Shown here one piece after another: positions 53,727 to 64,000 of a stretch of 64,000 bases of DNA. The position numbers were made by a program, and so were the translations under genes. This DNA comes from Pyricularia pennisetigena (Eukaryota; Ascomycota; Sordariomycetes; Magnaporthales; Pyriculariaceae): contig NW_021940918.1 in the NCBI RefSeq assembly GCF_004337985.1, positions 3,131,014 to 3,195,013 on the forward strand, given 5' to 3'. Positions within the stretch are counted from its first letter, which is position 1; every line of letters begins with the position of its first letter. A model generated the notes under the pieces. It did no database searches and was not told the DNA's origin. It saw only the letters and a program-made list of their open reading frames with translations.

Positions 53727-56700
53727 ATGTTCTGGCGGTTTGGCGGCTATGCCAACGTGTCGGCAATCGACTCCATCCTGGAGAAGAGCGAGTTCACGAC
53801 CGAGGAGCTCCTAGACGAGAGCGACTTAATACAAGAGCTGAAGCAGCACAACACAAAGCTACTAGAATATATAAGGAAACGGGAAGTCCTCGAAAAGCTG
53901 CTGGATTATGCCGTCGCCCCAAAGCTCGAGCCCGTTGCGGTGCCTGACAAGAAAGACGAGGATGAGAAGGGCAAGGCGCCCGCCTTTTCTTTCTCCCGTC
54001 CAAGAGCGTCATCGCGCGCTACCGAGCCTGGCTCTGAAGAGGAGGAGGCCGAGAAGCGACGCAACAAGTATGCATTCGTTGCGAGCGAGATCCTCTCCTC
54101 GGACAACTGGTCTGTCATCGAGGCTCTGATGGACGTGCAGAACAGAGATCTGCTCCACACTTTCTGGAAGTTCCTGGAAAGGCCGTCGCCTCTAGACCCT
54201 CTGCAGGCCAGCTACTTTACCAAGGTCAACGAGACGCTTTTCGACAAGAAGACGGAGGAAATGATCTCCTTTCTGAAGTCTGTGGACGGCGCCGTGCCAA
54301 ACATGCTGCGCCATGTTGACAGCCCGATGGTCATGGATTTGTTGCTCAAGATCATCACCCTCGAGAGGACAGATGCGGGTCATGGCATTGTGGAGGTGGG
54401 CTTTTGATCTACTTGTTGTTCCTTGAAGCTGGAATTGCGCAGATGCTAACAAGACTCCGATATTCAGTGGCTTTTCACCAAAGATGTGATGCCATCTTTG
54501 CTGTCATTCCTCGGCCCTGAAAACAGCTGGGCAACCCAAACATCGGCGGGCGACTTCATGAAGGCCATAATCACGGTGTCCGCGAATGCCTCTCAGAACG
54601 AGCAAACGTGCATCGGACCGAACGAGTTGACTAGACAGCTTGTGTCTAAGCCTTGCGTCGAACAATTGATCGGATACATGCTCGGTGGTGGCAATGCGCT
54701 CACCGTTGGTGTCGGCATTGTCATCGAGGTCATCCGAAAGAACAACTCGGACTATGACCCGGATGTGGGCGCCGAAGCGAACTCAGTGCCCTCCAGTCGG
54801 GACCCGATCTATCTTGGGACTCTCCTCCGCATGTTTGCCGAGAGCGTTCCAAAATTCATGAACCTGATCATGATTGGCGAGGAGAAGCCTCACTTCGAAT
54901 CCACCTTTGGGGAGAGAATCCAGCCGCTCGGCTTTGACAGGTTCAAGACGTGCGAACTCATGGCTGAACTTCTTCACTGCAGCAATATGGGTCTACTCAA
55001 TGAGGTTGGTTCAGAGGCTTTGATAGCAGCGAGGGACGCAGAGCGCCACAGATTGAGGGCCCAGGGAAGCCTGACCGCCATCCGGGGAGAGGAGGCGCCT
55101 GCCAGCGGGGACGATCTGACTATGCGTCTGGGCTCATCGCCTCCGGAAAGACGGCTCGAGATCACGAACATATCCGATGACGACGGCTTCGAGGAGGTCA
55201 TCAACGCAGCAGAGATGCGGGAGGACACGTCTCACGAGTTTGTCAAGGCCGAGGAAGAGATCCCTCAGTCACTTCCTGCCTCGTCATTCCTGGATAAGGA
55301 CGAGGATGATTTTGTGGATGAGCCCCTCAGCTCCCCGCGACTCAATGTCTCGGACTCGAAAGTGGAGGAGCAACACTTTGAGGAGCCTGATATGGTTGTA
55401 CAACCGTTGTCCCCTCGGAAATTGGCAACAGCGGAATTGGCCAAGACCGAACCGTCGGACTCATCTGAGTCGAACCCGACTTCCCACAAGGTCACAACCA
55501 CGATCAAGGAGATTGAGGGAATGGTGCTTGGCGGTGAGAGCGGAGACGCTCAATCCGATGGTTCTGATGTGATGATGACCGATGCTTCGAGCCTTCCTAT
55601 CCATACTCCTACTTCCTCTGTTTCAGAAACGGCTCCTGGGAGCCCCAAACAAAGTGTGGCCAGCGCATCGGATGCCAAGCCACCAGGAGCATCTGGCCCT
55701 CTCGAGCCCCAGCCAGAGGATATTCCAGCCCCTCTCTTCTCCAGCTCCCCTACAAAATCCACTGCAGACGTAACTGCACCAGGTCCATCATCGACGTCCA
55801 ACGAAGAGAAGCCAACAGACGTCAAGTCTGATGATGCCTCTCGAGGTGCCACAGCCACGACCGGTACACAAGAAAGTGGCGAGGAATCCATTATTGTCGG
55901 CCACGAAGTCGAGCAGACGGCAGCAGATAACGATCAAATTAAGCCGGTCGTGGGCGACTTTTTGAAAATGCAGTTTGTGGATTACAAAGTCGTGCCCACA
56001 ATACTGGTGAGTCCTTGCTTCAGCCATACTTTTGCCAATTGAGTTTGAACTAACCCTGACGGTTTTTTATGCAGTCCTTTTTCTTCAAGTATCCCTGGAA
56101 CAACTTCCTGCACAACGTGGTCTACGATGTTGTTCAGCAGGTTTTTAACGGTCCGATGAACAGGGGTTTCAACCCAACTCTGGCGATTTCGCTCTTCGAG
56201 TCTGCCGACATCACAGCGCAAATAATCAATGGCCAGCTTACTAGCGAGCAATCTGAGGCCAAGACAAAGACGCGCATGGGCTACATGGGTCACCTGACTT
56301 TGATTGCCGAGGAAGTTGTCAAATTCAACGAGAGGCACCCACCAGAGTTGCTTTCAGAGACAGTACTCGAAAAGGTCATGTCTCCGGAGTGGAGCAACTA
56401 CGTCGAGGGTCCGTTGGCGGAGACTAGGGAGCGCGACAATGCGATTCTTGGTGGCGTTCGGCCGGACGTGGCCATGTCCAACAGAGCCGCTGCTCAGAGC
56501 AGCGGGCTTGCTGCGGTAGGCTTGTCCAGTTTGAGTGCCAATTCTCAGGGTTCCTCGGCCCTAGCCGACGCTGGGTTGAACGGAGGTCTCGACCTACAAG
56601 AGAATGGTGGTTCCAACCTGTCGCAGTTTGCTATCAGCGCAGGAACCATGGGAGGGCTGTCCGGTTTCGGAAGCTCAAGTGACGAAGAGGATGACGATCA

Positions 56701-56869
56701 AGAGGATAATGACGACGACGTCGCAACTGAGGTTAGTGAAGACTTGCATCGCGATAACATAAGGGAACTTGCTTGATTGCAGGGAGAAGAGGACTTTCTT
56801 CCCAGCTTTCTTAACGACGAGCTTGGCGTCAATGGGTTTACAGCCGCGGGGTCTAAGTGGATTCCGTGA
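53727..56869 (+). CDS. SAPS-domain protein (SIT4 phosphatase-associated)
   Basis: Regulatory partner of a PP6/Sit4-type phosphatase. Exons: 53727-54395, 54468-56006, 56075-56731 and, in the simple model, 56783-56869 (stop), giving 983 aa. The start MFWRFGGYANVSAIDSILEK is the hallmark SAPS opening. The SAPS domain covers about residues 1-400 (ATG chosen because an upstream in-frame GTG is not a start) and includes KYAFVASEILSSDNWSVIEA, HVDSPMVMDLLLKIITLE and NALTVGVGIVIEVIRKNNSD. A long Ser/Thr/Glu-rich insertion (about 450-700) precedes FFKYPWNNFLHNVVYDVVQQ and RMGYMGHLTLIAEEVVKFNE, conserved in the C-terminal half. It ends in an acidic SSDEEDDDQEDN. The terminal exon GEEDFLPSFL... may not be the main form: the frame at 58173-59192 joins exon 3 in phase and looks like the missing tail. 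Cytosolic, cell-cycle and TOR-linked role by family. Confidence 0.92.
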
Positions 56870-58172
56870 CGAAATCGGCATGAGATGATAATCCCAGCCT
56901 GGTGCTGTATATGATAACCTCGCTGGGACGTTCGTCTGGCACTGATACAAGTGCAAGTGACTTGTACTGCGGCCATTGCTATGTTGGGGTTGTCGAATGA
57001 GGCGGACAGATGAGTTGTTTGGAGGAGATGAGTCTACAACGCGACTGTCTTGGCACCAATGGGTTCGGACAGGCAAGTATTGTGCTGCCTGCATGACATG
57101 TTACGTCCTTGGGAGCCAGCGGGTTTTGGAACAGATCAGTTATTGCGGGCACGACGACACGAGAATCCGGGCCGAGACGATCCTGATACACCTCAGTCAC
57201 TTCGAGCAGCACCCTGGAGACTGATATGTCATCATGCAATCTTGCCAACGACTGAGGAACTCAACATTACCTCGTTTCCGGGTGACGTCGACTGGAAGTC
57301 GCTGTTGCCAATTACCGAAATTTTGGGATTGTCGCTTTTGGTTTCCGATCCGGAGTGTATCCCCAGCGGCATCAGCATTCAGCATCAATATCAACACGTG
57401 ATACGCACGCATCAGCTGTCAGGAGAGGTCCAAAACACAGCTAACAGCCTTTCAGGATCATGTGGAAGCAGATTTATAATGGCAGTCATCAGCGGTTTAT
57501 AAAAAGAGCATGTATGTGTCTGGCGTGTTTGATTGGAATATTGTGGCGGAACTTTAGTCGTCAGCCTTGCCGGAGTAAGGTGTTTCTATGTGTCTCGAGG
57601 ATGGCGGAGAGCGGGTTGCGGCGTCTTGAGTGTACAACAGGGAAGTCGTGGATGGCCGAGGGGGCACGTAGCGGGTATAAGATTTTGAGGAGGAGCTTAT
57701 ATCAGGCCAGTCTGGAAGCAAGATTCGCTTTTTTTTGGACTGGGTTCTTGATTCAGTGCCTCCTCTTCGTCTTCCTGCGTGTCTTTTTCGTCTCCACAAC
57801 TGGCCCGCAATGTGATTGTGATGAGATTTGATCCTTGTTGGAGTGCGATACGGTCGGGCGGGAGGCGAGCTGGGTTGGATATTCAAAGTATGGGAAACGA
57901 CTCTTGAGGATTCGGCCGGAGCCGTCGACACGCGAAATCCAACGGACCGAAACCAGCTGCAACTGTCATATTTCGTTATCAACTTGGATCGACTCGTGGA
58001 GCCCATGTTCATGTTTCTTTTTGTCGAGAGATTTCTTATTGTTAGATGTTCTTGGGGGCAGACGAGCCGTTATTTGGACAAGTGTCTTGGGAAACTGGCA
58101 GTCTGGCTACCCATTTACTGAGCTCAATGATGTTTGGCAATAGACAGAAGGCTGACGATCCTGTTCCTCTAG
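56870..58172. other. Spacer or very long intron
   Basis: No accepted gene. Short frames on both strands (57050-57502 and 57554-58012) lack domains. If the SAPS tail model holds, the intron would run 56732-58172 (1,441 bp), ending in GGCTGAC...CCTCTAG. Otherwise it is the 3' flank of SAPS plus a promoter. Confidence 0.45.
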
Positions 58173-59192
58173 TTTCGTGCCTACACAGACCCGCTGAGTT
58201 CTTCAAAAGCTAGCGGACCATCACTGAATCCTCCATCCATTCCGCCACCGCCTCCCCCGCCACCGCCATTGAACATCCCGCCGTCAAGGGCACGACTGCA
58301 ACTTGCGGCGCGCCTGGCTATGAATAAGCGAAATGCGGCGTCTTCGGCAGACGGCGGGCAGGAAAACCGGGCTTCCGGATCCTCTGGCGATCCAAGCAAC
58401 GGCAGCAGAGCTGCGGAGGACGACAGCCCAAACCAGGGCCTCCTGCACCAGCCTCTGCACAACATGTCGTTGGCAGAACGGCTCAAGGACCCATTCGCCG
58501 ACGAGGTGGAGGACGATGAGGACGATGATGATGCCGACAGCGCCTTTGCCAACGCCGGGGACGACAAGGGCTCGACGTCGACCGGTGGCGGGTGGAACCG
58601 CGGAAACTGGTGGCGCGGCGTGGTCCGAGGCGGTGGCACAAGCAGCACCACCACCCCCAACGCTCAAAAGGCAGAAAAGTTTGGAGATGGCAGGGACGAT
58701 GATGACAGCGACCTCGAGGATGACGACGATGAGGAGTTTGGCGACTTTGCCATGCCCGAGGTCATGGACCCACCGGTGCGGGCTTCGGACGGGCCGGCGG
58801 GGAAGTTCTTCGACCGCGAGAGGGAAAAGGTCCTCCTGAAGCCGCTGCCGGTTCACCCACCCCACGGTTCCGCCGCTGGAGGTTCGGCAAGTGGCGGCGG
58901 CGGGAGCAAGTTTGGAAGTCTCTGGCCATTTGACGGTCTCGGGTTTGGAGGCAGTGCCGAGGGATCCAAGGAGGCTACTGGCGAGAAGAAGGATCCCGGT
59001 GCGGGAGTCAAGAGCACCGACGGAGTGGAGGGCTCGGCTGCCAAGGCATCCGGACCGGTGAACGGGAAGGACCAGGACGAGCCGGTGGTGGTTAATGAGG
59101 ATGGAAAACGGGTGGAGCGGACGGTGGAGGCCAAGAGAAGGACGAGCATTGAGGATCCTGACGACGATGATGACGATGAGGTCGTAGTTTAG
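58173..59192 (+). CDS. Acidic Pro/Gly-rich protein, probably the SAPS C-terminal tail
   Basis: Open frame of 339 codons with no ATG until 58320 (MNKRNAASSADGG). It opens immediately after a good acceptor (GTTCCTCTAG with GCTGAC branch) with FRAYTDPLSSSKASGPSLNP and a run of Pro, then PSRARLQLAARLA. Acidic blocks (EVEDDEDDDDADSAF, DDDDEEFGDFAMPEV), KVLLKPLPVHP and the terminus RRTSIEDPDDDDDDEVVV follow. These short motifs interrupted by disordered sequence resemble tails of fungal SIT4-associated proteins. Phase 0 matches the end of SAPS exon 3 (DDVATE at 56731), giving a 1,294-aa product. The alternative is a separate 290-aa protein from ATG 58320. I favour the first, without proof. Confidence 0.65.
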   Translation, partial: FRAYTDPLSSSKASGPSLNPPSIPPPPPPPPPLNIPPSRARLQLAARLAMNKRNAASSADGGQENRASGSSGDPSNGSRAAEDDSPNQGLLHQPLHNMSLAERLKDPFADEVEDDEDDDDADSAFANAGDDKGSTSTGGGWNRGNWWRGVVRGGGTSSTTTPNAQKAEKFGDGRDDDDSDLEDDDDEEFGDFAMPEVMDPPVRASDGPAGKFFDREREKVLLKPLPVHPPHGSAAGGSASGGGGSKFGSLWPFDGLGFGGSAEGSKEATGEKKDPGAGVKSTDGVEGSAAKASGPVNGKDQDEPVVVNEDGKRVERTVEAKRRTSIEDPDDDDDDEVVV

Positions 59193-60704
59193 GGGACGAT
59201 GTTATCAGGTATGGGAATGGATCAAACTGGGGCAATTGACCCTGAACCTTGAGAGGTCTTACGACGGTGTTCTTACGGCCAGATGCGAACGATCTGGACT
59301 CGGTGCATTTTTTTAGGGACAAGATAGGCATATACACGTTTTTTGGGCCTTGCTTGTTAAGTTTTTTCTTTCTTTTTTTTTCTTTTTTTTTTTTCTTTGT
59401 ACGCTAGTTGTGCAACTTGAGTTTGTAAGATTTATACGTGGAGCATTGCGTTTTCTTTTGAATTACTTTCCTCTCTAGGAATTCTTCCCCGTGGGAAGCA
59501 TCGACGATTGTACGCACCTAAAAACATGTGCATAGTCATCTCAACAAATGCTAGGGCACACAGCAAATCACCGTCAACGACTTTGCTTTTTAGACCTAGT
59601 CTGGTAGTGGAAACTACGTAATTTCGGTCAATGTGCGGGTTTAATGCTATGTTTTGCGCCTTTGCCAAGATGGCATCAAGGACGAGCCCGCGCAGCGACC
59701 ACGGGCAGCATGGACCAGAAGCTAGCTAGCACGTGTGTGATATGACGATTGTTAGACGCAGGCCCCGCCATCGAGCTGTCTCCTCGTGGAGGTTGTGTCT
59801 GAAATGATTGTAGCCGACAGGATAAGCGGGGAATATACGCCCGGGAAGTTCCATGATTGCACGAACGCACCATCCGGAACCACACGACATGTCATCGGAA
59901 GTTTATATGCCACCATCCGGGAGTGAACAAGAAGAAAAAAAAGTACCTGACCACACGCAGGCCTTGTCTCTTTCTTTGAATTTCGATCAACGCTTTGCAC
60001 CATCTGAAACTAAACATCTGCCGGATATTGAACCCGCATATCCCGCCATTATTGCCGAACCGGTCTCCTTTTTTTTTTCTCTCATCAACCAGTCCCGTCC
60101 CGTACGGATAAATACAACCGATCAATCCTCCGTCAAGGGGCTTGCGACATCGCGGAGGCCTAGATAACGACAGAGGGTCTTGGCCACGATGCTCTGCCGA
60201 ATCGTGGCTGGAATTGTCGTGTTTTTCTACGTGGCCGTATATCTTAGGGTCGGTCCTACTTTTGGATTTCCTTTTTTGTTTTCCTCTATTCTTTTTTTTT
60301 TCATCCCATCTCCCCATCGCCTTTTCTTGTCGGCGACTGACCGACAAGGTGCTAAAGCGCCAACGCCAGGTGACGCACGAACCAAGATTGTTCAAGCCAA
60401 AGAAGAAACTCACTGAAACGATTGACTTTGCAAAGCACAGATGCTCAATCTCTCCCGCGCATATCCTCGGGTACGCACCTAGTACGCCCTAGATAGCAGT
60501 CAAATAGCTTGTTTTGTTTTCTTTTTCAACAAAACCCCCCATTGAGTATCTCACCGCCCCTCATATAAACATTCCCCAAACAAGTCCAAAAGCTGCCGAC
60601 AGCTTTCGTGCTGTGAGCCTTTTTTTTTCTTTTTTTTTCCCCCAGCGCAAAATAGTTATCTGCTTTTATCGACCACCCAGGCGGTTGGTCGAAGCAAAGG
60701 AAAA
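59193..60704. other. Intergenic
   Basis: 3' flank of the acidic tail gene and 5' region of the esterase. Contains T-rich tracts near 59360-59397, 60070, 60290 and 60620-60640. Frames at 59892-60413 (-) and 60142-60492 (+) are low-complexity shadows. Confidence 0.5.
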
Positions 60705-62122
60705 ATGTCCCCCAAGGTGCAAGAAAACGGCACCCAACCCAGGATGGACTCCAAGGGCGACATGAAGAAGATAACCTATGTGGCACCCTCGTTGGTGGAG
60801 AGGTTGGTCTACTGTTGGTACATGTGGGCCATGAAGGGTTTTAGTGCCCCCTTCATCTGGTACCGGGACTGGATGGAGTGGTACTACCCGCCCGATGGCC
60901 GGCCCGAAATCGTCAAGGCTTATGAGTGCCGTCCGCATTTGCCCGTCCGGTATGTTGATAACCCCTTTGGATGAGTTTTTTTTTTTCTTCTCTTTTTTTT
61001 TTCCTGAGAAAAAGGCAGGCATGGAGGAGAGGAGAAGATACCATCCCGGTCAAGGAAATATCGATCGGAGATTCAAGAAGAGTTTTATGCTGACCGTGTG
61101 GTCCAACCAGATTATTCTTTCCAGCATCTTATGACCGGAACTCACAGACTAAGCTCCCTGCTCTGGTGGCCATTCATGGAGGCGGCTTCTGCTTCGGCAC
61201 AGCCAGGGACGCAGATGAATGGGCACGCGCGTTTGCCGATCAGCACTCTACCTTGGTCGTCTGTCCATCGTACTCCAAGGCTCCCTGGTCACCCTTCCCC
61301 GCAGCGCTCAACGACATCGAGGCCATCTACAAAGCCATAGTGGGCGACGAGTCCCTCCCAATCTCCAAGTCGCAGGTCGCCATCGCAGGCTGGTCCGCAG
61401 GCGGCAACCTCGCCATGGCCGTGTCCCAGATGCCCGGCATCCGCGCTCTCTCGCCCGGCGCGCCCAGCGCCGCCATCACGATCTACGGCGCGATGGATAT
61501 GAGCGTGTCGGCGGCCGACAAGGCCAAGACGCGCTGGTACAAGACCCGCCTGCAGCACCCGCGCGGGCAGACCGAGGACGGGCTCTTCAAGCTCGCGCCG
61601 CTCTGCGACTGGGGCTACATCCCCTTCGGCACGGACCTGCGCCACCCACTCCTCAGCCCCGGGTTTGCCGACGAGCGCAACCTGCCGCCGTACGTGTGCG
61701 TCGTGGCGGCGGAGCTCGACATGCTCGCGCACGAGAGCTGGCGCTTCGCGGTACGCCTGGACAATGAGCGCTTCCCCGAGCGGCACCGCGACGTGCCCGA
61801 CCCCGCCAGCGAGGACCCGGAGCTGGCCGTGGCCGGGCGCAAGGCCCCGAGCCGGCGCAGGGGCAGGCTGGAGGAGGAGGACGGCGGCGACGACAGGTTC
61901 GGCTGGGAGGACAACGGCGACGGCTTCGGCGTCAAGTGGATGCTCGTCCCGGACGCGCTGCACGGCTTCGACTGCGCCTCCATCCGCCTCATGACGGGCG
62001 GCTGGGACGCCGTCAAGGACGCCGAGATGAAGACCAAGGTCGAGATTGAGCGGCTGGGGCGGTGGTTGCGCACAAAGGTCTGGAAGATTGATGAGGAAAA
62101 GAAGAGCACCGAGTCGGACTAA
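60705..62122 (+). CDS. Alpha/beta-hydrolase esterase (hormone-sensitive-lipase type)
   Basis: Esterase/lipase-like enzyme of about 417 aa. Exon 1 (60705-60949) encodes MSPKVQENGT and a Trp/Tyr-rich amphipathic segment up to CRPHLPVR. The main exon (61125-62122) begins in SYDRNSQTKLPALVAIHGGG and contains the oxyanion HGGGF, nucleophile GWSAGGN, acidic AELDMLAHES and DALHGFD with the catalytic His. The phases of the two exons do not match directly. A micro-exon of 11 nt (61038-61048; 14 or 17 nt are also possible) restores the frame and gives HLPVR-YHP-ASYDRN, fitting the family's VRIFxPxSYD pattern. The introns would be 88 and 76 bp, with a GTCAAG donor and TTTCCAG acceptor for the second. 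An acidic, Arg-rich insertion (about residues 305-350) is unusual. Substrate unknown. Confidence 0.85.
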
Positions 62123-62168
62123 GTAAGGGAGGTAGCTTTTGTTTTATTTGGGGGCTCAACTGAGGTTC

Positions 62169-62196
62169 TTTTTTTNNTTTTTTTTTTTTTTTTTTT
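62169..62196. repeat. Poly-T tract containing NN
   Basis: T7, NN, then T19 in the esterase 3' flank. The length is uncertain in the assembly. Confidence 0.9.
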
Positions 62197-62892
62197 GACA
62201 GATGCTGCGGTCTCGGAGGTACAGTATCTGGTTTTCATTTATTTATTTTTCTGGATCTTGTTGTTCGTAGCATTGTAGTCGGGGTGCAAGTTTTTTTTTT
62301 AAATCTCACGACATGGCACTGTTCACTTTGGCCGAGCAATTATTTTAGAATCAGAAAATGTTATATTACATTCTTCAGACTAAAACGTGCCTGCTCGAAT
62401 GCGTGTCTCTGATCTGGTGTATAACAAGATGTATGACTAGTTCATAACAGCTATTCAATTTTTTTAATTTTTCTTTTGTCGGCTCTATGAGCCATATGCA
62501 ACACGGCCAAGCCAGTCTCACGTTCATATGCTCGATATGGCAATGTTTTTGTAATCAAGTCAGTTTAGGAAGTGTGGCGACATGCGGGGGGGATAAACCT
62601 AAAAGTCGCACATTACATATGTTGACATTTGTGAGACATATATGGAATAGGGTTATTTGCTGTGTAAGAAAGGTGAGCGACAACATACTACAAGTAGGAA
62701 ATACATTGCGATAGTGTATTGTTGCCCAGGTACTGCAAACAACCACTTTTCTAGGCAAAGTATGATCCAAACAAACCCATGTCTTCAAAACAACTGAGAC
62801 CAAGTCATGCGACCAAAGATTATTAAAATACTTACACGGACTATCATGCAGGTTCAAGGCATGGAAAACGCTTGAGTCCTCACGGACGCCCC

Positions 62893-62916
62893 GCTCTCTC
62901 TCTCTCTCTCTTTCTC
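62893..62916. repeat. (CT)n microsatellite
   Basis: About nine CT units followed by TTTCTCT. Confidence 0.9.
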
Positions 62917-64000
62917 TTGCATGAAAGCACATCAGCAGCTTATCTATCCGTTTCACTTGGGTTGTTATCGGCAGAACGCAACCTCGGGAACCAGCTTCTC
63001 CCGAGGAATCAAGAGGGAAGGCGACAGGGTGTCAAAAGAAGTGTCATTCAATAACTTACGTTGATCAGGTCCGGTTGCGGGTCAACTTGAAAACACACTC
63101 TTTTGGCATTTTCTGGAATGCATAAGGTCGATCCACGATTCTGGTGGTTGATTTGCCGCACAAGGTTTCATTGTAAGTATTTTGCATTAAATAGACTGTT
63201 TAGATCTGCTGCCGATTACCGACTACCCTGTCGGCTTTGCTCACTGCCATTGAAATCTAGAAGTCTAAAGAAAGATAGAGAATCTGCAAATTTCACATAG
63301 ACTAGAAATGCAGGTGACGCTACATATACCTGAGGTTCATTTGCATACCTTACTTAGTTGACCTAGCCTACTGTAGTCGTAGATGTGCAATTGCATACGG
63401 TAAAGAAGCAAGCGCCCACCGGATTTAAGCAGTACCTGCGCCAAGCCATCCTGACAGTCAGCTTTTGAGTTTGACAGCAGGCAGAAAGAAAAAAGCAAAG
63501 TCCATCGGACAAGTCAGTGCGCAAGTTGACAGCCGGCGATGGTTATATGTAGGCGGATTAAATCAGACATACGAACGCAAATTGACTTTCAAAACTTAAA
63601 AACGGGAATCAGTCAATCCTACTACGTAGTAGGTTGAGTGGCCCCATTCGGAGCTAAGCGAAGGAGAAAAAGTAGATTGGAAAGCTGTTGGAAATTGAAA
63701 TGGACAATGGCTCAGACTTGAAAGGTGTGGAGCCTCACTCGGTAAGGTGACCCTGAGTTTGAGGATGGTGGGCTGTTGTTGTTGGTGCAAACTAAAGCTC
63801 TGGCCTTACTGCGAGGGCTTACTGTACTGTGTACCTACCTACTTGACACCGTATCTATGGTTTCAGCAGATAAACAGAACAGTAAGTACCTGATGGGTAC
63901 AAGTAACTAATAACTGTACCCATGGTAGCGATGATTGCCGATCGGATATCGATCTAGAACCCTGAGCACCCGACTGGAGAAGTTGACAATACTGAAATGT

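Larger units (their letters stand above)
62123..64000. other. Intergenic to window end
   Basis: No gene recognised. Contains a T tract with NN (62169-62196), an A/T-rich stretch, a CT microsatellite at 62893, and a TACTGTACTGTGTACCTACC word near 63823. Short frames (62555-62956 minus, 63103-63300 plus, 63596-63790 minus) have no domain. Confidence 0.55.

Noticed and set aside
57554..58012. 152-codon frame (-) between SAPS and its probable tail
   Set aside because: Ser/Arg/Pro-biased composition typical of antisense frames; no motif.

Overview
The window is a stretch of nuclear DNA from a filamentous ascomycete (Pezizomycotina, most likely Sordariomycetes). The evidence is genes with short introns (about 59 to 140 bp, GTAAGT-like donors, CTRAC branch sites, YAG acceptors), GC-rich coding against AT-rich spacers full of A/T homopolymers, and fungal families: a HET-domain protein, a DUF6594 protein, a LaeA-like methyltransferase, a pisatin-demethylase-like P450 and an FSH1-type hydrolase. 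No rRNA, tRNA, CRISPR or intact transposon was recognised. Three assembly imperfections (an N block after a G run near 12.45 kb, and NN pairs inside A or T runs at 35.24 and 62.18 kb) show this is a draft assembly.

Layout. 0-5.4 kb: a C2H2 zinc-finger gene running off the left edge, and a protein with a duplicated block of about 50 residues. 6.3-15 kb: a Ser/Pro-rich protein with a poly-Asn tract, a conserved orphan with an Ala/Gln-rich coiled tail, and a DUF6594 membrane protein. 18-22.7 kb: two neighbouring kinase-fold-like genes and a microsomal-type epoxide hydrolase. 24.8-31.4 kb: housekeeping genes, namely the DEAD-box mRNA decapping activator DHH1, a J-domain membrane protein and mitochondrial GatB. 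31.7-43.3 kb: accessory-looking genes, namely a small SAM methyltransferase, a HET protein, a cytochrome P450, a many-exon LaeA-like methyltransferase and a single-pass membrane protein. 44.2-48.7 kb: a long nuclear-looking coiled-coil protein and an FSH1-type serine hydrolase. 49.4-51.4 kb: a bZIP-like regulator tail-to-tail with an ACR3 arsenite efflux permease. 53.7-59.2 kb: a SAPS (Sit4-associated phosphatase) subunit whose acidic tail appears to lie about 1.4 kb downstream. 60.7-62.1 kb: an esterase of the hormone-sensitive-lipase type.

Most gene models were built by joining reading frames across splice sites whose phases agree. The joins add real coding sequence: the left-edge zinc-finger exon, an 11-exon methyltransferase with a GC-AG intron, DHH1 mini-exons, and a possible 11-nt micro-exon in the esterase. 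No complete biosynthetic cluster is visible because there is no PKS, NRPS or terpene synthase. The clearest functional unit is the bZIP/ACR3 pair. The most novel-looking items are the paired kinase-like genes, the duplicated-block protein, a perfect 12-bp-arm hairpin between convergent genes, a cluster of TACTGTACA palindromes in one divergent promoter region, and gene-fragment-like ORFs around 51.8-52.2 kb.
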